Shown piece by piece: positions 9,277 through 18,530 of a stretch of DNA of 64,000 nt (positions are counted from its first letter, which is position 1; each line of letters starts with the position of its first letter). The notes beneath the pieces are model-generated. The model was not told where the DNA came from. It searched no databases and was given only the letters and a program-made list of their open reading frames with translations. This DNA comes from Terriglobia bacterium (lineage in GTDB: Bacteria; Acidobacteriota; Terriglobia; Bryobacterales; Bryobacteraceae), in contig JAIQFK010000028.1 of the NCBI GenBank assembly GCA_020073305.1, forward strand, positions 37,758-101,757, in the 5' to 3' direction. Both the position numbers and the translations under genes were made by a program.

Positions 9277-10551
9277 TCATGCGAGATTGTTGAGATCGAT
9301 GCCCGCGTCCCAGTGTTCGTTCGAGCGCAGCAGATCGTCCCACGTCAATTCCCCGCCTGCGTACGCGGCCTGCCGGCCCAGCATGGCGGTCAAAGCCGAC
9401 TCCACACCGGCGGCCGCCTGGTTGTGAAACTGCCCGCTGGTGATGCTGTGAATGAACGCCTTCTGCTTCTCGGAATCCGCCTCGGCGAGGTTGTCGGAGA
9501 ACGATCCGCTGGCTGAGAACTGTCCGCTCTGCGCAGCCGGCTTTTCGCCGCCGCCCCAAACCCACTGGTCCTCGCCCCAGATGCCCAGCGGCCCCGCGTA
9601 GGGCGATTGGGACGAGCCGCGCGTTCCGTAGAAGCGCTCATTCACGTCGAACTGCCCCTTGCCGAACTGCGTGGAGCTGAAGCTGACATCCACGTCGTTG
9701 GGATACTGAAACACGACATCGAAATGCGAGTAGCATGTGTCGCCCGGACGATTGCGGCCCTTCCTGCCGCCGCGGCCCGTCGCTTTGAGCGGATGGGCGT
9801 TCAGTGTCCAATTGCAGATGTCGATGGCGTGGATGTTCTGCTCCACGATGATATCGCCGGAGAGCACGCGGTCCTGGATCCAGTTGCGCAACCGGAGCAT
9901 GGCCGGCGGCAAGTTCGAAAAGTTCAGATCGATGGCGTTGCAATAGTAGTAGGCCGCGCCGGTCGCAATGTCGCCCAAGGCGCCGGCGTGGATTCGCTTC
10001 ACCAGCTCAATGTAGGGCGGCGCCATGCGGATCTGGAAGCCTACATCGAGGCTCAGCTTTCCCTCCGCCCGCTGGCCGATTTCGAGCACGCGTTTGGCGC
10101 CCGGCACATCGACCGCGACGGGTTTTTCGCAGTACACGTGTTTGCCTGCTGCCACTACAGCCCCCAGGTGCTCGACATGATAGTAGGGTGGCGTCGCGAT
10201 CACGACCGCGTCCACATCCTTCGACTCGGCGATCTGCTGGTAGGCTTTTGGACCGATGAACGCCTTTTCGATACCTGCGTGCCCCTTCGCGGCGGACAGC
10301 TTGTCGACGTGCTGCTTCGCGGCCTCGGCGCGATCCTGAAACATGTCGGCGACCGCGATCACGCGCGCATCGGTGTTCTTCAGGATGGTCTCCACGTGGT
10401 TGCTGCCACGCCCGCCGCAGCCTAGAAGCCCCACGCGCACCGCCGAGTTGGCCTGCATGCCGCGCACGAGCTGCGGTTTCAGAATCGTAAACGCCGCCGT
10501 GCCTGTCGCGGCGTGCAAGAATCCGCGCCGTCCGATCTCTTTTTCGCTCAT
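9277..10551 (-). CDS. Tat-exported Gfo/Idh/MocA family oxidoreductase
   Basis: 424 residues from the ATG at 10551, which follows GAAGGAG with good spacing; an upstream ATG at 10572 overlaps the preceding gene. The N-terminus is a twin-arginine signal (GRRGFLHAATGTAAFTIL). Then a Rossmann domain with VRVGLLGCGGRGSNHV and the catalytic-lysine motif YCEKPVAVD, followed by the Gfo/Idh C-terminal alpha/beta domain (DIIVEQNIHAIDICNW). Such enzymes oxidise or isomerise sugar-type alcohols using tightly bound NAD(P); Tat export lets the cofactor-loaded enzyme act in the periplasm, as for Zymomonas GFOR. It is 13 bp downstream of a TIM-barrel isomerase and probably acts with it. Substrate unknown. Confidence 0.9.
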   Translation of the reverse strand: MSEKEIGRRGFLHAATGTAAFTILKPQLVRGMQANSAVRVGLLGCGGRGSNHVETILKNTDARVIAVADMFQDRAEAAKQHVDKLSAAKGHAGIEKAFIGPKAYQQIAESKDVDAVVIATPPYYHVEHLGAVVAAGKHVYCEKPVAVDVPGAKRVLEIGQRAEGKLSLDVGFQIRMAPPYIELVKRIHAGALGDIATGAAYYYCNAIDLNFSNLPPAMLRLRNWIQDRVLSGDIIVEQNIHAIDICNWTLNAHPLKATGRGGRKGRNRPGDTCYSHFDVVFQYPNDVDVSFSSTQFGKGQFDVNERFYGTRGSSQSPYAGPLGIWGEDQWVWGGGEKPAAQSGQFSASGSFSDNLAEADSEKQKAFIHSITSGQFHNQAAAGVESALTAMLGRQAAYAGGELTWDDLLRSNEHWDAGIDLNNLA

Positions 10552-10564
10552 TGCTTTGTCTCCT

Positions 10565-11464
10565 TCAGCCAATCAACTTTTCCAAAAACGCCTTCGCCGC
10601 GAGAATGTCCTGGGTCTGCTTCTCTCCTTCGATCTCGCGCTCGATGGTCAGAGGATTTTGATAATCGACCTTCTTCAGAAGCCCAATCAGTACCGGGAAG
10701 TTCACCTTACCCTCACCGATCGGAACCTCCCGCCCCAGTTGTTTGGGGTTCGTTGGATAGACACCGTCTTTGGCGTGAATGCCCATGATGTACGGTGCCA
10801 GCAGTTCGACCGCGTCCACCGGGTTGGCCTTCCCATACAGAATCAGGTTTCCCACGTCGAAGTTGACACCCACATTGTCCAGGCCCACGTCTTTGATCGC
10901 GCGAACCAGCGTGATCGGCGTTTCCTGCCCGGTCTCGCAGCGGAAGGTCTGGCCATTCTCTTTACAGTATTGCGCCACGGTGCGGATGGCGTTCACGGCT
11001 TCCTCGTAGAGCGGTTCGTTGGGATTCTCGGGAATGAACCCACAGTGTGTCTGCACTCCGGGGATGCCGGCCTTCTTGGCGAAGTCCGACACCTGTTTGA
11101 TGCGCGTGATACGCGCCTCCCGGTACTGGCGCGGCACGAGGCCGATGGTCGACGGCCCTTTGTAGAAATCGTACACCTCGGGAGGAGGCCCGGTAGCGAC
11201 TGCCGAAGTCACCTCAACGTTGTACTTGGCCAGCGCGTCGCGGAGTTTGGACACGGTTGCGTCATCAAAAGCGCGCATACCGAGCTGGCAGGTAGGGAAC
11301 CCCAGATCGTGCACGCGCTTGATGGCCGGCTCGGGGTTGGAGGAAATACCGGTGATGACGCCGAGGCGCATCTTCTTCGGAGGCGCAGCTTGTGCCGCCA
11401 TCGTGAGTGCGGCGGCCGCGGTGGCTCTCTGGAGCAGTTCACGGCGATTGTAGGAAACGTTCAT
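10565..11464 (-). CDS. Exported sugar-phosphate-isomerase/epimerase-like TIM barrel
   Basis: About 299 residues from the ATG at 11464 (306 if the upstream ATG at 11485, which overlaps the serine hydrolase stop as ATGA, is used). The N-terminus YNRRELLQRATAAAALTMAA is a twin-arginine signal. The rest is a xylose-isomerase-like TIM barrel (AP endonuclease 2 family): RLGVITGISSN, PTCQLGMRAF, TETG-type acidic residues in FRCETGQETP, GVNFDVGNLILYG, IMGIHAKDGVY, and the final acidic TIEREIEGE. Members act as isomerases, epimerases or, in keto-glycoside pathways, lyases. Pairing with the downstream Gfo/Idh enzyme suggests sequential action on an oxidised sugar in the periplasm. Confidence 0.87.
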   Translation of the reverse strand: MNVSYNRRELLQRATAAAALTMAAQAAPPKKMRLGVITGISSNPEPAIKRVHDLGFPTCQLGMRAFDDATVSKLRDALAKYNVEVTSAVATGPPPEVYDFYKGPSTIGLVPRQYREARITRIKQVSDFAKKAGIPGVQTHCGFIPENPNEPLYEEAVNAIRTVAQYCKENGQTFRCETGQETPITLVRAIKDVGLDNVGVNFDVGNLILYGKANPVDAVELLAPYIMGIHAKDGVYPTNPKQLGREVPIGEGKVNFPVLIGLLKKVDYQNPLTIEREIEGEKQTQDILAAKAFLEKLIG

Positions 11465-11481
11465 AGTACCTAGTGTATGGC

Positions 11482-12714
11482 TCATTCGACCACCGCCGCT
11501 TCCCCGATCTGCATCACCACCGACCTGGGCGCGTCGCCCGAGCCGTCCGCGACTTGCACCAGCATGATGCGGATCAGATCGTTCTTCGGATCCATCCAGC
11601 CCTCGGTCCCGAATGCGCCGCCGTGGCCGAACGTGCCCGGCGAGTGCAGCAGCAGAGTCCCTTCCGGCTCAGTCACGATTTCGAATGTGAGGCCGTACCC
11701 CGTTCCCCCGAGCCATCCAGATGGTTTCACGTTGGGCGTGAAGACGCGCGTCATGGTCGCGATGGCCTGGCGCGACAGATATCGCCGGCTCTCAAACTCG
11801 CCGCCATTGAGCAGCATCTGGTAGAACTTCGCGAGATCCGGGGCCGTGGAACAGATGCCGAATTCGGGCGCCGGGTATTTCGCGCCCTGGCGGTACTTGG
11901 CTGCGTCGCCCGCCAGGATCTCGTCGCCTGCGCGAACCAGCTTGCCGGCGGCGTGTTTGTACACCAGCGCAATGCGGTCCTTCTTGTCCTCCGGCGGGAA
12001 GATGAACGTGTCCTTCATGCCCAGCGGATCGAAAATGTGCGTGCGGAGAAAATGCACGTAGTCTTCCCCTGAGATCACTTCGACCAGACGCCCCAGCGTG
12101 GCGATGCCCATGTTGCTGTAACTCCACCGTACTCCCGGCTCGAACTGCAAGTGCGTGTGCGCATAGAAGCGGACTGCATCCGCCAGCGGCACGCGCATGG
12201 TGCGCGGATTGTCGGCCAGTTCACCTTCGGGATCGCCGCCCAGCCCCGAGGTGTGGTCCATAAGCTGCCACACGGTGGGCGGATGTTTCGGCGGATAGAC
12301 CGTGTCGGGACCCGACCGCTTTTCCTCCACCTGGATGCCGTGGAACTCGGGCAGGTAATCCTCGATCGGGCGGCGCAGCTCGATCTTGCCTTCTTCGACG
12401 AGCATCATCACGGCGACGCCAGTGAAGTTCTTGGTCATGGACATGATCTGGAAGATCGAATCGGTTTGCATCGCCTTCTTGTTCTCGATGTCACGCCAGC
12501 CGACGGCTTGGAGCAAAGCGATTTTTCCGTGACGGGCAACCAGCGCGACGGCGCCGGGAATCGTCTGGTGATCTACCAAAGCCTGCAGCCGCGGCCGAAT
12601 GGTTTCGAGGCGTTGCGGGTCGAGCCCGCTTCCCGCTGGAGTTGGCCCGGGAGGGGCGCTCTGGGCCAAGGCAAGCATCGCGACGAGAGCCAGCATGGAA
12701 AGGCGGAGACGCAT
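11482..12714 (-). CDS. Exported serine hydrolase, class C beta-lactamase family
   Basis: 410 residues with a signal peptide (MRLRLSMLALVAMLALAQSA). Serine beta-lactamase/DD-peptidase motifs are present: SMTK within IFQIMSMTKNFTGVAVMML (S-x-x-K nucleophile), YSNMG (Y-x-N), and a C-terminal HGGAFG in place of K-T-G. This places it with the esterase/penicillin-binding EstB-AmpC-like group, whose members include esterases and peptidases; true beta-lactamase activity cannot be claimed. It is the first gene of a minus-strand group with the exported TIM barrel and Gfo/Idh oxidoreductase, with 4-base overlap if the upstream start of the next gene is used. Confidence 0.9.
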   Translation of the reverse strand: MRLRLSMLALVAMLALAQSAPPGPTPAGSGLDPQRLETIRPRLQALVDHQTIPGAVALVARHGKIALLQAVGWRDIENKKAMQTDSIFQIMSMTKNFTGVAVMMLVEEGKIELRRPIEDYLPEFHGIQVEEKRSGPDTVYPPKHPPTVWQLMDHTSGLGGDPEGELADNPRTMRVPLADAVRFYAHTHLQFEPGVRWSYSNMGIATLGRLVEVISGEDYVHFLRTHIFDPLGMKDTFIFPPEDKKDRIALVYKHAAGKLVRAGDEILAGDAAKYRQGAKYPAPEFGICSTAPDLAKFYQMLLNGGEFESRRYLSRQAIATMTRVFTPNVKPSGWLGGTGYGLTFEIVTEPEGTLLLHSPGTFGHGGAFGTEGWMDPKNDLIRIMLVQVADGSGDAPRSVVMQIGEAAVVE

Positions 12715-12758
12715 GATGGGAGTATATCGTGCAGCGTGGGAAACTGAAACGAGCCCAG

Positions 12759-14015
12759 ATGCCAGAGAGGTCCAGCACGCCCACGGCGCGCGTCGCGTTT
12801 TCGTACTCCAGCTTCCGCTACTACATGACCGCCCGCTTTCTGGTGACCACTGCGTCCGAGATGCAGTCGGTGGCCGTTGGCTGGCAAGTGTATGCGCTGA
12901 CGCACCGGCCGCTCGACCTGGGCTTGCTTGGCCTGGCGCAGTTCCTGCCCGGCGTTCTTCTGTTCCTTGTAGCCGGGCACACGGCAGACCGCTTTCCGCG
13001 GCAGCGCATCTTGCAGATCTGTTGGGCGGCGTTCTCGCTGTGCTCCGTCCTCCTGCTGGCGTTCACGATCCGCGGCCTCACTTCGGTGTACCCGATCTAT
13101 CTGGCGCTGCTGTTCAACGGCGCCATCCGTGCGTTCAATGGCCCGGCAGGCCAGGCGTTCCTGCCGTTGATTGTGGCCCAGGAGCACTTTCCAAACGCGG
13201 TGGCCTGGAGCGCGTCGGTGTTCCAGGCGGCGACGATCATTGGCCCGATGCTCGGCGGGTTGCTCTATGGCTGGACGGCCAGTCCAATGGTGGTTTACAG
13301 CAGCGCCGCGATCTCATGCCTCACGGCTCTGCTCCTTTTGTCGCTGATCCGGGTGCGGGCTTCGGCGAGGCCGCGCGCCGTGGAATCGATCAGCGAAGTT
13401 CTGAACGGGTTGAAGTTCATCTGGCAGAACAAGCTGATTCTGGGCGCGATCTCGCTCGATCTGTTTGCCGTTCTGCTGGGCGGGGCCGTGGCGCTGTTGC
13501 CCGTGTACGCGCGCGAGATCCTCAGCGTAGGGCCTTCCGGCCTCGGTGTATTGCGTGCCGCCCCGGGCGCGGGCGCCATTGTCATGTCGATCTTCGTAGC
13601 GCACTGGCCCTTGCGCCGGCGTGTGGGAGCGACGATGCTGTGGTGCGTTGTCGGTTTCGGGGTCTTCACGATCGTGTTTGGATGGTCGCGCCATGTGGCG
13701 CTCTCGGTTGCGGCTTTGCTACTGGTGGGCGCGTGTGACACGGTCAGCGTGATTGTGCGGCATACGATGATCCAACTCGGCACGCCGGACGAAATGCGCG
13801 GGCGCGTGAGCGCGGTGAACATGGTTTTCATCGGCGCGTCGAACGAGGTGGGCCAGTTCGAATCGGGCATCACGGCGCAATGGTTTGGGACAGTACCGGC
13901 GGTGATCCTGGGCGGCGTGGGAACCATCGCGATTGTGGCGATATGTGCGCGGCTTTTCCCGGCGCTGCGCCAGGTGGACGAACTGCCGCGGCAGGCCGAG
14001 ACTGTTCTCTCCTGA
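12759..14015 (+). CDS. MFS transporter (EntS/MFS_3-like)
   Basis: 418 residues with about 12 membrane helices. The ATG at 12759 (MPERSSTPTARVAF) is preferred over 12729 because the family N-terminus begins near FSYSSFRYYMTARFL. The loop between helices 2 and 3 has GHTADRFPRQRI, the MFS motif A variant (G-x-x-x-D-R). A second copy, TPDEMRGRVSAVNMVF, marks the midpoint of the C-terminal half as in the EntS-type exporters. Substrate unknown. Divergent from the serine hydrolase with only about 44 bp between starts. Confidence 0.88.
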   Translation: MPERSSTPTARVAFSYSSFRYYMTARFLVTTASEMQSVAVGWQVYALTHRPLDLGLLGLAQFLPGVLLFLVAGHTADRFPRQRILQICWAAFSLCSVLLLAFTIRGLTSVYPIYLALLFNGAIRAFNGPAGQAFLPLIVAQEHFPNAVAWSASVFQAATIIGPMLGGLLYGWTASPMVVYSSAAISCLTALLLLSLIRVRASARPRAVESISEVLNGLKFIWQNKLILGAISLDLFAVLLGGAVALLPVYAREILSVGPSGLGVLRAAPGAGAIVMSIFVAHWPLRRRVGATMLWCVVGFGVFTIVFGWSRHVALSVAALLLVGACDTVSVIVRHTMIQLGTPDEMRGRVSAVNMVFIGASNEVGQFESGITAQWFGTVPAVILGGVGTIAIVAICARLFPALRQVDELPRQAETVLS

Positions 14016-14022
14016 TGGGCGG

Positions 14023-14348
14023 TTACAGGCCGGCGTTTTTCGCCGCCACTTCCGCAACCGCGGACCAATCCGCCTCCGACCGCCCGTGCGCCATCGCAGT
14101 CAGATAGTGATCGCGCGGCGGGCGAGCACCGGCGATGCGACGTAACCCTGGCCCCTGTTTGCATGAGCCTCCACCAATTCTTTCGACAGCGCTACGGTAA
14201 GGGTGCTGGCCGACATTTGGATCGCGCCGCGCGCCAGAGCGTCGATGGCAGGTGTTTCGGAACCGACCATGGCGTCGTGCCCGGCGCGGATCAGGTTCAG
14301 AGCCATGGGTGCGCCCATGTTGCCGGCGCCGATGAATGCCACTTTCAT
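14023..14348 (-). pseudogene. Decayed NAD(P)-dependent 3-hydroxyisobutyrate-dehydrogenase-type gene
   Basis: The minus strand encodes MKVAFIGAGNMGAPMALNLI (intact Rossmann N-terminus), then jumps to AIQMSASTLTVALSKELVEAHANRGQGYV, which belongs about 40 residues further on in the family, and stops at 14100. In another frame just downstream (14023-14100) is AMAHGRSEADWSAVAEVAAKNAGL-type sequence, the expected C-terminus of the same family. So about 40 and about 150 residues are missing at two points, with a frameshift at the second. An intact homologue would be about 290 residues. This is a deletion remnant, not a functional small protein. Confidence 0.75.
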
Positions 14349-14376
14349 GTTCTTTGGATGCCGCGCACGGAGAAAA

Positions 14377-14736
14377 GTAACTTGCCGGACTATAAGCCGG
14401 TTTCTGTGCCCTTGCGGGCGGCAGCCATTCCTCTGGGCCGTCCATTACTGGCCGGCTCTAGCGACCTACCCGAGAGTGAAACGGAGCGGGCCGCTCCTCC
14501 TCCCCTATTTGGTCTTGCTCCGCGTGGGGTTTACCCTGCCAGCCGGATTGCTCCGGCCGCGGTGCGCTCTTACCGCACCTTTTCACCCTTACCCTGTGAA
14601 GGGCGGTATGTTTTCTGTGGCACTTTCCGTAGAGTTCGGTTTGACCGGACCCTCCCGGCCGTTAGCCGGCACGTTGCCCTATGGAGACCGGACTTTCCTC
14701 CCCGCAAGCGGGGCGGCTACCCATCCGGCAAGTTAC
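14377..14736 (-). ncRNA. rnpB: RNase P RNA (bacterial type A)
   Basis: The minus strand contains the conserved RNase P core: GAGGAAAGTCCGG followed by CTCCATAGGGCA near the 5' end, the J-region GGTAAACCCC with GCAAGACCAAATAGG, and the 3' segment AGAAACCGGCTTATAGTCCG. The 5' GTAACTTGCCGGA and 3' TCCGGCAAGTTAC are exact 13-base complements and form helix P1, which sets the ends used here (about 360 nt). The RNA is the catalytic subunit that removes tRNA 5' leaders. Reading frames across this interval are artefacts. Confidence 0.97.
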
Positions 14737-14743
14737 ATTCTAT

Positions 14744-14749
14744 TATCCC
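14744..14749 (-). promoter_or_regulatory. -10 box upstream of rnpB
   Basis: On the minus strand GGGATAATAGAATG lies just before the start of helix P1, giving a GATAAT -10 element about 7-8 nt upstream of the mature RNA. No convincing -35 is visible. The rest of the roughly 230-bp gap to ndk shows nothing I can identify. Confidence 0.5.
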
Positions 14750-14964
14750 ATTGGCGGGTTCGCCGGGGAATTGGCTTTGTTTGGCAAATTTTCATAAATA
14801 ATTGTGCCGGTGGTGTTTAGGGGTTTCTGGAGCTGCCGTCAGGATAGGGTGTGCATACGGGGTGACGGCGGGCCGAGACCCATAAGCGCCACAGGAATCA
14901 GGAGACGCGTTCGGACGCGGGTTGTGACCGGTGGGTGTTGAAGACCGCCGCAGGGTAACCGCCG

Positions 14965-15384
14965 CTAGCCCTGCAAATCGAGGGTGCTGAAGAAGTAGCG
15001 CAGTTCGACTTCGGCGGTTTCGGGGGCGTCGGAGCCGTGAATGCAATTGCGCTCGATGCTTTGGGCGAGGCGTTTGCGCACGGTGCCTTCGGCGGCGTTG
15101 GCGGGATTGGTGGCGCCCATCACTTCGCGCAGCTTGGCGACCGCGTCTTCCCGTTCGAGCGCCATCACGATGAGCGGGCCTTCGGTCATAAATTTCACCA
15201 GGCTGGGGAAGAAGGGCCGCTCGCGATGCACGGCGTAGAAGCCTTCGGCCTGGGATTGGGTGAGGCGGGTCATGCGCAGGGCCAGAATCTTGAAGCCCAC
15301 CTCTTCGAGCATCGAAAGGATGGCGCCTGCGTGGCCCGCGGCCACGGCGTCGGGCTTGATGATGGAAAACGTTCGCAGCTTCAT
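14965..15384 (-). CDS. ndk: Nucleoside diphosphate kinase
   Basis: 139 residues, the normal length. Transfers the gamma phosphate of ATP to NDPs through a phosphohistidine. The N-terminus FSIIKPDAV, the RERPFFPSL segment, the nucleotide-binding [19 protein letters not shown] and the active-site [12 protein letters not shown] are all intact, the His being the phosphate carrier. The start is directly after sucD, whose stop overlaps the ndk ATG, so it is the third gene of sucC-sucD-ndk. Confidence 0.98.
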   Translation of the reverse strand: MKLRTFSIIKPDAVAAGHAGAILSMLEEVGFKILALRMTRLTQSQAEGFYAVHRERPFFPSLVKFMTEGPLIVMALEREDAVAKLREVMGATNPANAAEGTVRKRLAQSIERNCIHGSDAPETAEVELRYFFSTLDLQG

Positions 15385-16247
15385 AAACGACTTTTGACTT
15401 TTTCTCCCATTTCGGCGGGTGACGAACAGACGGTAATGCCCGCGGCCTTCAGCGCCTTGATCTTGTCCGGAGCCGCGCCTGAGCCGCCTGAAATAATGGC
15501 GCCGGCGTGACCCATGCGGCGGCCTGGTGGAGCGGTCTGGCCCGCGATGAACCCGACGACCGGCTTCTTGACGTGCTCACGGACGTAGGCGGCTGCAGTC
15601 TCCTCGGCGTTGCCGCCGATCTCGCCGATCATGACGATGGCGTGGGTGTCGGGATCTTCGTTGAACAGGCGAATGGCGTCGACAAAATTCGTACCGATCA
15701 CCGGGTCGCCTCCGATGCCGATGCACGTGGATTGCCCGATGCCCAAGTTGCTCAACTGGCCGACGGCTTCGTACGTGAGGGTGCCGGAGCGCGAAACCAC
15801 GCCCACATGGCCCTCTTTGTGGATGTGCGCCGGCATGATGCCGATTTTGCATTTGCCGGGCGAGATGATGCCGGGACAGTTGGGTCCGATCAGGCGCGTC
15901 GCCTTGCCGCGCAGAAACTCCCAGGCGCGCACCATGTCGAGTGCAGGGATGCCTTCGGTGATGCAGACGACTAACGGCATGCCGGCATCGGCCGCTTCCA
16001 TGATGGCGTCGGCGGCGAATGGGGGCGGAACGAAAATAACAGAGGCATTTGCACCGGTGGCCTTCACCGCATCGGTCACCGTGTTGAACACCGGAAGATC
16101 AAGATGGGTGGCGCCGCCCTTGCCGGGTGTTACACCGCCGACTACAGTCGTGCCATAGGCGATGGCCTGCTGTGCGTGAAAGGAGCCTTCCTTTCCTGTG
16201 AAGCCCTGAACCAGAACGCGTGTGTTGCGATCGACCAAGATGCTCAT
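15381..16247 (-). CDS. sucD: Succinyl-CoA synthetase (ADP/GDP-forming) subunit alpha
   Basis: 288 residues. Catalyses the TCA step succinyl-CoA to succinate with substrate-level phosphorylation, with SucC. Seen: the CoA-binding Rossmann start [64 protein letters not shown], and the phosphohistidine loop [15 protein letters not shown] overlaps with sucC upstream and ndk downstream indicate translational coupling. Confidence 0.98.
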   Translation of the reverse strand: MSILVDRNTRVLVQGFTGKEGSFHAQQAIAYGTTVVGGVTPGKGGATHLDLPVFNTVTDAVKATGANASVIFVPPPFAADAIMEAADAGMPLVVCITEGIPALDMVRAWEFLRGKATRLIGPNCPGIISPGKCKIGIMPAHIHKEGHVGVVSRSGTLTYEAVGQLSNLGIGQSTCIGIGGDPVIGTNFVDAIRLFNEDPDTHAIVMIGEIGGNAEETAAAYVREHVKKPVVGFIAGQTAPPGRRMGHAGAIISGGSGAAPDKIKALKAAGITVCSSPAEMGEKVKSRL

Positions 16248-17401
16248 GCCGCCAGCCTCACGACCTTCTCGGCGGCATCGCGCATATTGTCGGCGACGGT
16301 AAAGTTGAATCCGGATTCCATCAGGATCTTGCGGCCCAATTCGACGTTGGTGCCCTCCATGCGAACGACGATGGGGACCTTGATGTTGAGATCGCGCGCG
16401 GCGGCGACGACGCCGGTGGCGAGGGTGTCGCAGCGCAGGATGCCGCCGAAGATATTGATCAGGACGGCCTTCACCAGGTGGTCGGAAAGCAGAATGCGGA
16501 AGGCGTTTTTGACCTGCTCGGCGCTGGCGCCGCCGCCTACATCGAGGAAGTTGGCGGGCCGCCCGCCCGCGTGTTGAATGATGTCCATGGTGGCCATGGC
16601 GAGCCCCGCGCCGTTCACCATGCAGCCCACGGTGCCATCGAGCTTGATGTAGTTCAAGCCGAACATGGAGGCTTCGGTTTCGAGGGGGTCTTCTTCGTTC
16701 AGGTCGCGCAGTTCGAGCAGGTCTTTGTGGCGATAAAGTGCGTTATCGTCCAGGTTGATTTTGGCGTCGAGCGCGTAGACTTTGGCGTCTTTGGTGAGGA
16801 TAAATGGATTGATCTCGGCAAGCGAGGCATCCACCGCAACGTAGGCCTGGGCCAGCGCCATCATGGCCGCCACGGCGCCGTTGATGCTGGCGGCGGGCAC
16901 GCCCATGCCGAATGCCAGCTTGCGCGCCTGGTATGCAGCGAGGCCGCTATCGGGATCAAACGCTTCCTTCAAGATCAGCTCGGGGGATTTTGCGGCAACT
17001 TCTTCAATCTCCATGCCACCCGCGGCCGACGCCATGAACACCGGTTTCGCCTGCGCTCTGTCCAGCACGATCCCGAGGTACAACTCGCGCTCGATGGGAA
17101 GCGTCTCTTCAATCAGCAGCCGCTTCACCATGCGTCCTTCGGGGCCGGTCTGGTGCGTGACCAGCGTCATGCCCAGCATCTTTTTGGCGATCTCGGTGGC
17201 CTCGACCGCGTTGCGCACGATCTTCACGCCGCCGCCTTTGCCGCGCCCGCCGGCGTGAATTTGCGCCTTGACCACAACGCTTCCACCGATTTTCTGCGCG
17301 GCCGCGGTAGCCTCTTCCGCCGAAAAGGCCACCTCGCCGCGCGGCACAGGAACCTTGTACTTGGCCAGGATGGCCTTGGCCTGATACTCATGAATTTTCA
17401 T
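16244..17401 (-). CDS. sucC: Succinyl-CoA synthetase subunit beta
   Basis: 385 residues. N-terminal ATP-grasp domain starts [20 protein letters not shown] and contains [20 protein letters not shown] (nucleotide loop) and [20 protein letters not shown] (metal site). The C-terminal ligase-CoA domain has [22 protein letters not shown] (glycine-rich phosphate region) and FDVGG-type [14 protein letters not shown]. First gene of sucC-sucD-ndk; divergent from trpD across 54 bp. Confidence 0.98.
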   Translation of the reverse strand: MKIHEYQAKAILAKYKVPVPRGEVAFSAEEATAAAQKIGGSVVVKAQIHAGGRGKGGGVKIVRNAVEATEIAKKMLGMTLVTHQTGPEGRMVKRLLIEETLPIERELYLGIVLDRAQAKPVFMASAAGGMEIEEVAAKSPELILKEAFDPDSGLAAYQARKLAFGMGVPAASINGAVAAMMALAQAYVAVDASLAEINPFILTKDAKVYALDAKINLDDNALYRHKDLLELRDLNEEDPLETEASMFGLNYIKLDGTVGCMVNGAGLAMATMDIIQHAGGRPANFLDVGGGASAEQVKNAFRILLSDHLVKAVLINIFGGILRCDTLATGVVAAARDLNIKVPIVVRMEGTNVELGRKILMESGFNFTVADNMRDAAEKVVRLAA

Positions 17402-17455
17402 GGAGTGTCGTTGTGCTAGTATGGCGGGAAAGCCAGACTAATTTCCCACTATAAC

Positions 17456-18469
17456 ATGCCGTTTTTGCAGTATCTTCACGCCGTTGCCGAGCGCCACAAC
17501 CTCGGGACGGCGGATGCCTTTCAAGCCATGGAAGCGATTTTGGCGGGCGAGGTTTCCGCGGCGCAGATCGGGGCATTTCTGACGGCGCTGCGCATGAAGG
17601 GCGAAACCGTGGATGAGCTGGTGGGATTCGCAAGCGCCATGCGAAAGCGCGCCGTTCGGGTGGAAGTGGGATTGACCGGCCAGACGCTGCTGGATACGTG
17701 CGGCACGGGAGGCGATGGCCAATCCACGTTCAATATCTCGACGATCGCCGCGTTCGTGGCCGCCGGAACGGGCGTGTACGTGGCCAAGCATGGCAACCGG
17801 TCGGCCTCCAGCCAGTGCGGCAGCGCGGACCTGCTCGAGAGCCTGGGCATCGCGGTGTCGCTTCCTGGTGAGATGGTGGCGCGGGCGATTCGCGAAGTGG
17901 GAATCGGATTTCTGTTTGCGCCGCTAATCCACACGGCGATGAAGCACGCGCATCCCGTTCGCGTGGAGCTGAAGATGCGGACGGTATTCAATCTGCTGGG
18001 ACCGCTGACGAATCCCGCGGGCGCCACCGCGCAACTGGTAGGCGCGCCTTCCCAACATGCCGCTGAACTGATGGCTGGTGCACTGGCCCAACTCGGACTG
18101 GAGCGCGGGTTTGTGGTGCACGGCTCCGATGGTCTCGACGAGATCACGACAACGGGCGTCACGCTGGCCTATGAGATCCGCGCCGGGCGAGTGGAGCAGC
18201 GCAGGGTTTCTCCGGAGGATTTCGGCGTTGAGCGAGCGACGGCTTCCGCGCTCAAGGGTGCCGATCCGCAAACCAACGCGGACATTGCGCGGGCGATTTT
18301 ACAGGGCGCGCCGGGGCCGAAGCGCGACATCGTGCTGGTGAATGCGTCGGCCGCGCTGGTGGCGGCGGGGAAGGCCTCCGATTTTCGTGAGGGGATGGAA
18401 CTGGCGCGGCGGTCGATCGACTCCGGCGCGGCGTGGAAGAAGGTGGAAGAGCTGGCGCGGTTCCGGTGA
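17456..18469 (+). CDS. trpD: Anthranilate phosphoribosyltransferase
   Basis: 337 residues, standard for TrpD. Joins anthranilate and PRPP to give phosphoribosylanthranilate in tryptophan synthesis. Motifs: LLDTCGTGGDGQSTFNIST (PRPP loop GTGGD), VAKHGNRSASSQCGSADLLE (anthranilate tunnel), HPVRVELKMRTVFNLLGPLTNP, and DEITTTG. It stands alone; no other trp genes are nearby. A TATAAC sequence lies immediately before the ATG, so the real transcription start must be elsewhere. Confidence 0.97.
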   Translation: MPFLQYLHAVAERHNLGTADAFQAMEAILAGEVSAAQIGAFLTALRMKGETVDELVGFASAMRKRAVRVEVGLTGQTLLDTCGTGGDGQSTFNISTIAAFVAAGTGVYVAKHGNRSASSQCGSADLLESLGIAVSLPGEMVARAIREVGIGFLFAPLIHTAMKHAHPVRVELKMRTVFNLLGPLTNPAGATAQLVGAPSQHAAELMAGALAQLGLERGFVVHGSDGLDEITTTGVTLAYEIRAGRVEQRRVSPEDFGVERATASALKGADPQTNADIARAILQGAPGPKRDIVLVNASAALVAAGKASDFREGMELARRSIDSGAAWKKVEELARFR

Positions 18470-18518
18470 ATTTGAGGAAATAGCGGTTGCCGAGTGTTAG
18501 AAACAATCGTTAGGGTTC

Positions 18519-18524
18519 TATAAT
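18519..18524 (+). promoter_or_regulatory. TATAAT -10 box placed for a leaderless transcript
   Basis: A consensus TATAAT ends 6 nt before the ATG of the FkbM methyltransferase gene, and no Shine-Dalgarno is present between them. Transcription from this box would start at or next to the A of the ATG. Confidence 0.5.
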
Positions 18525-18530
18525 TCCTTC

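Noticed and set aside
12599..13738. 379-codon plus-strand frame overlapping the MFS gene
   Set aside because: The MFS reading frame has helices and family motifs; this frame does not.
14163..14820. Two long plus-strand open frames of about 205-212 codons
   Set aside because: They lie across the RNase P RNA and the pseudogene on the opposite strand and have no protein family character.
16220..17419. 399-codon plus-strand open frame opposite sucC
   Set aside because: sucC is unmistakable on the other strand; the frame is Gly/His/Val-rich with no domain.
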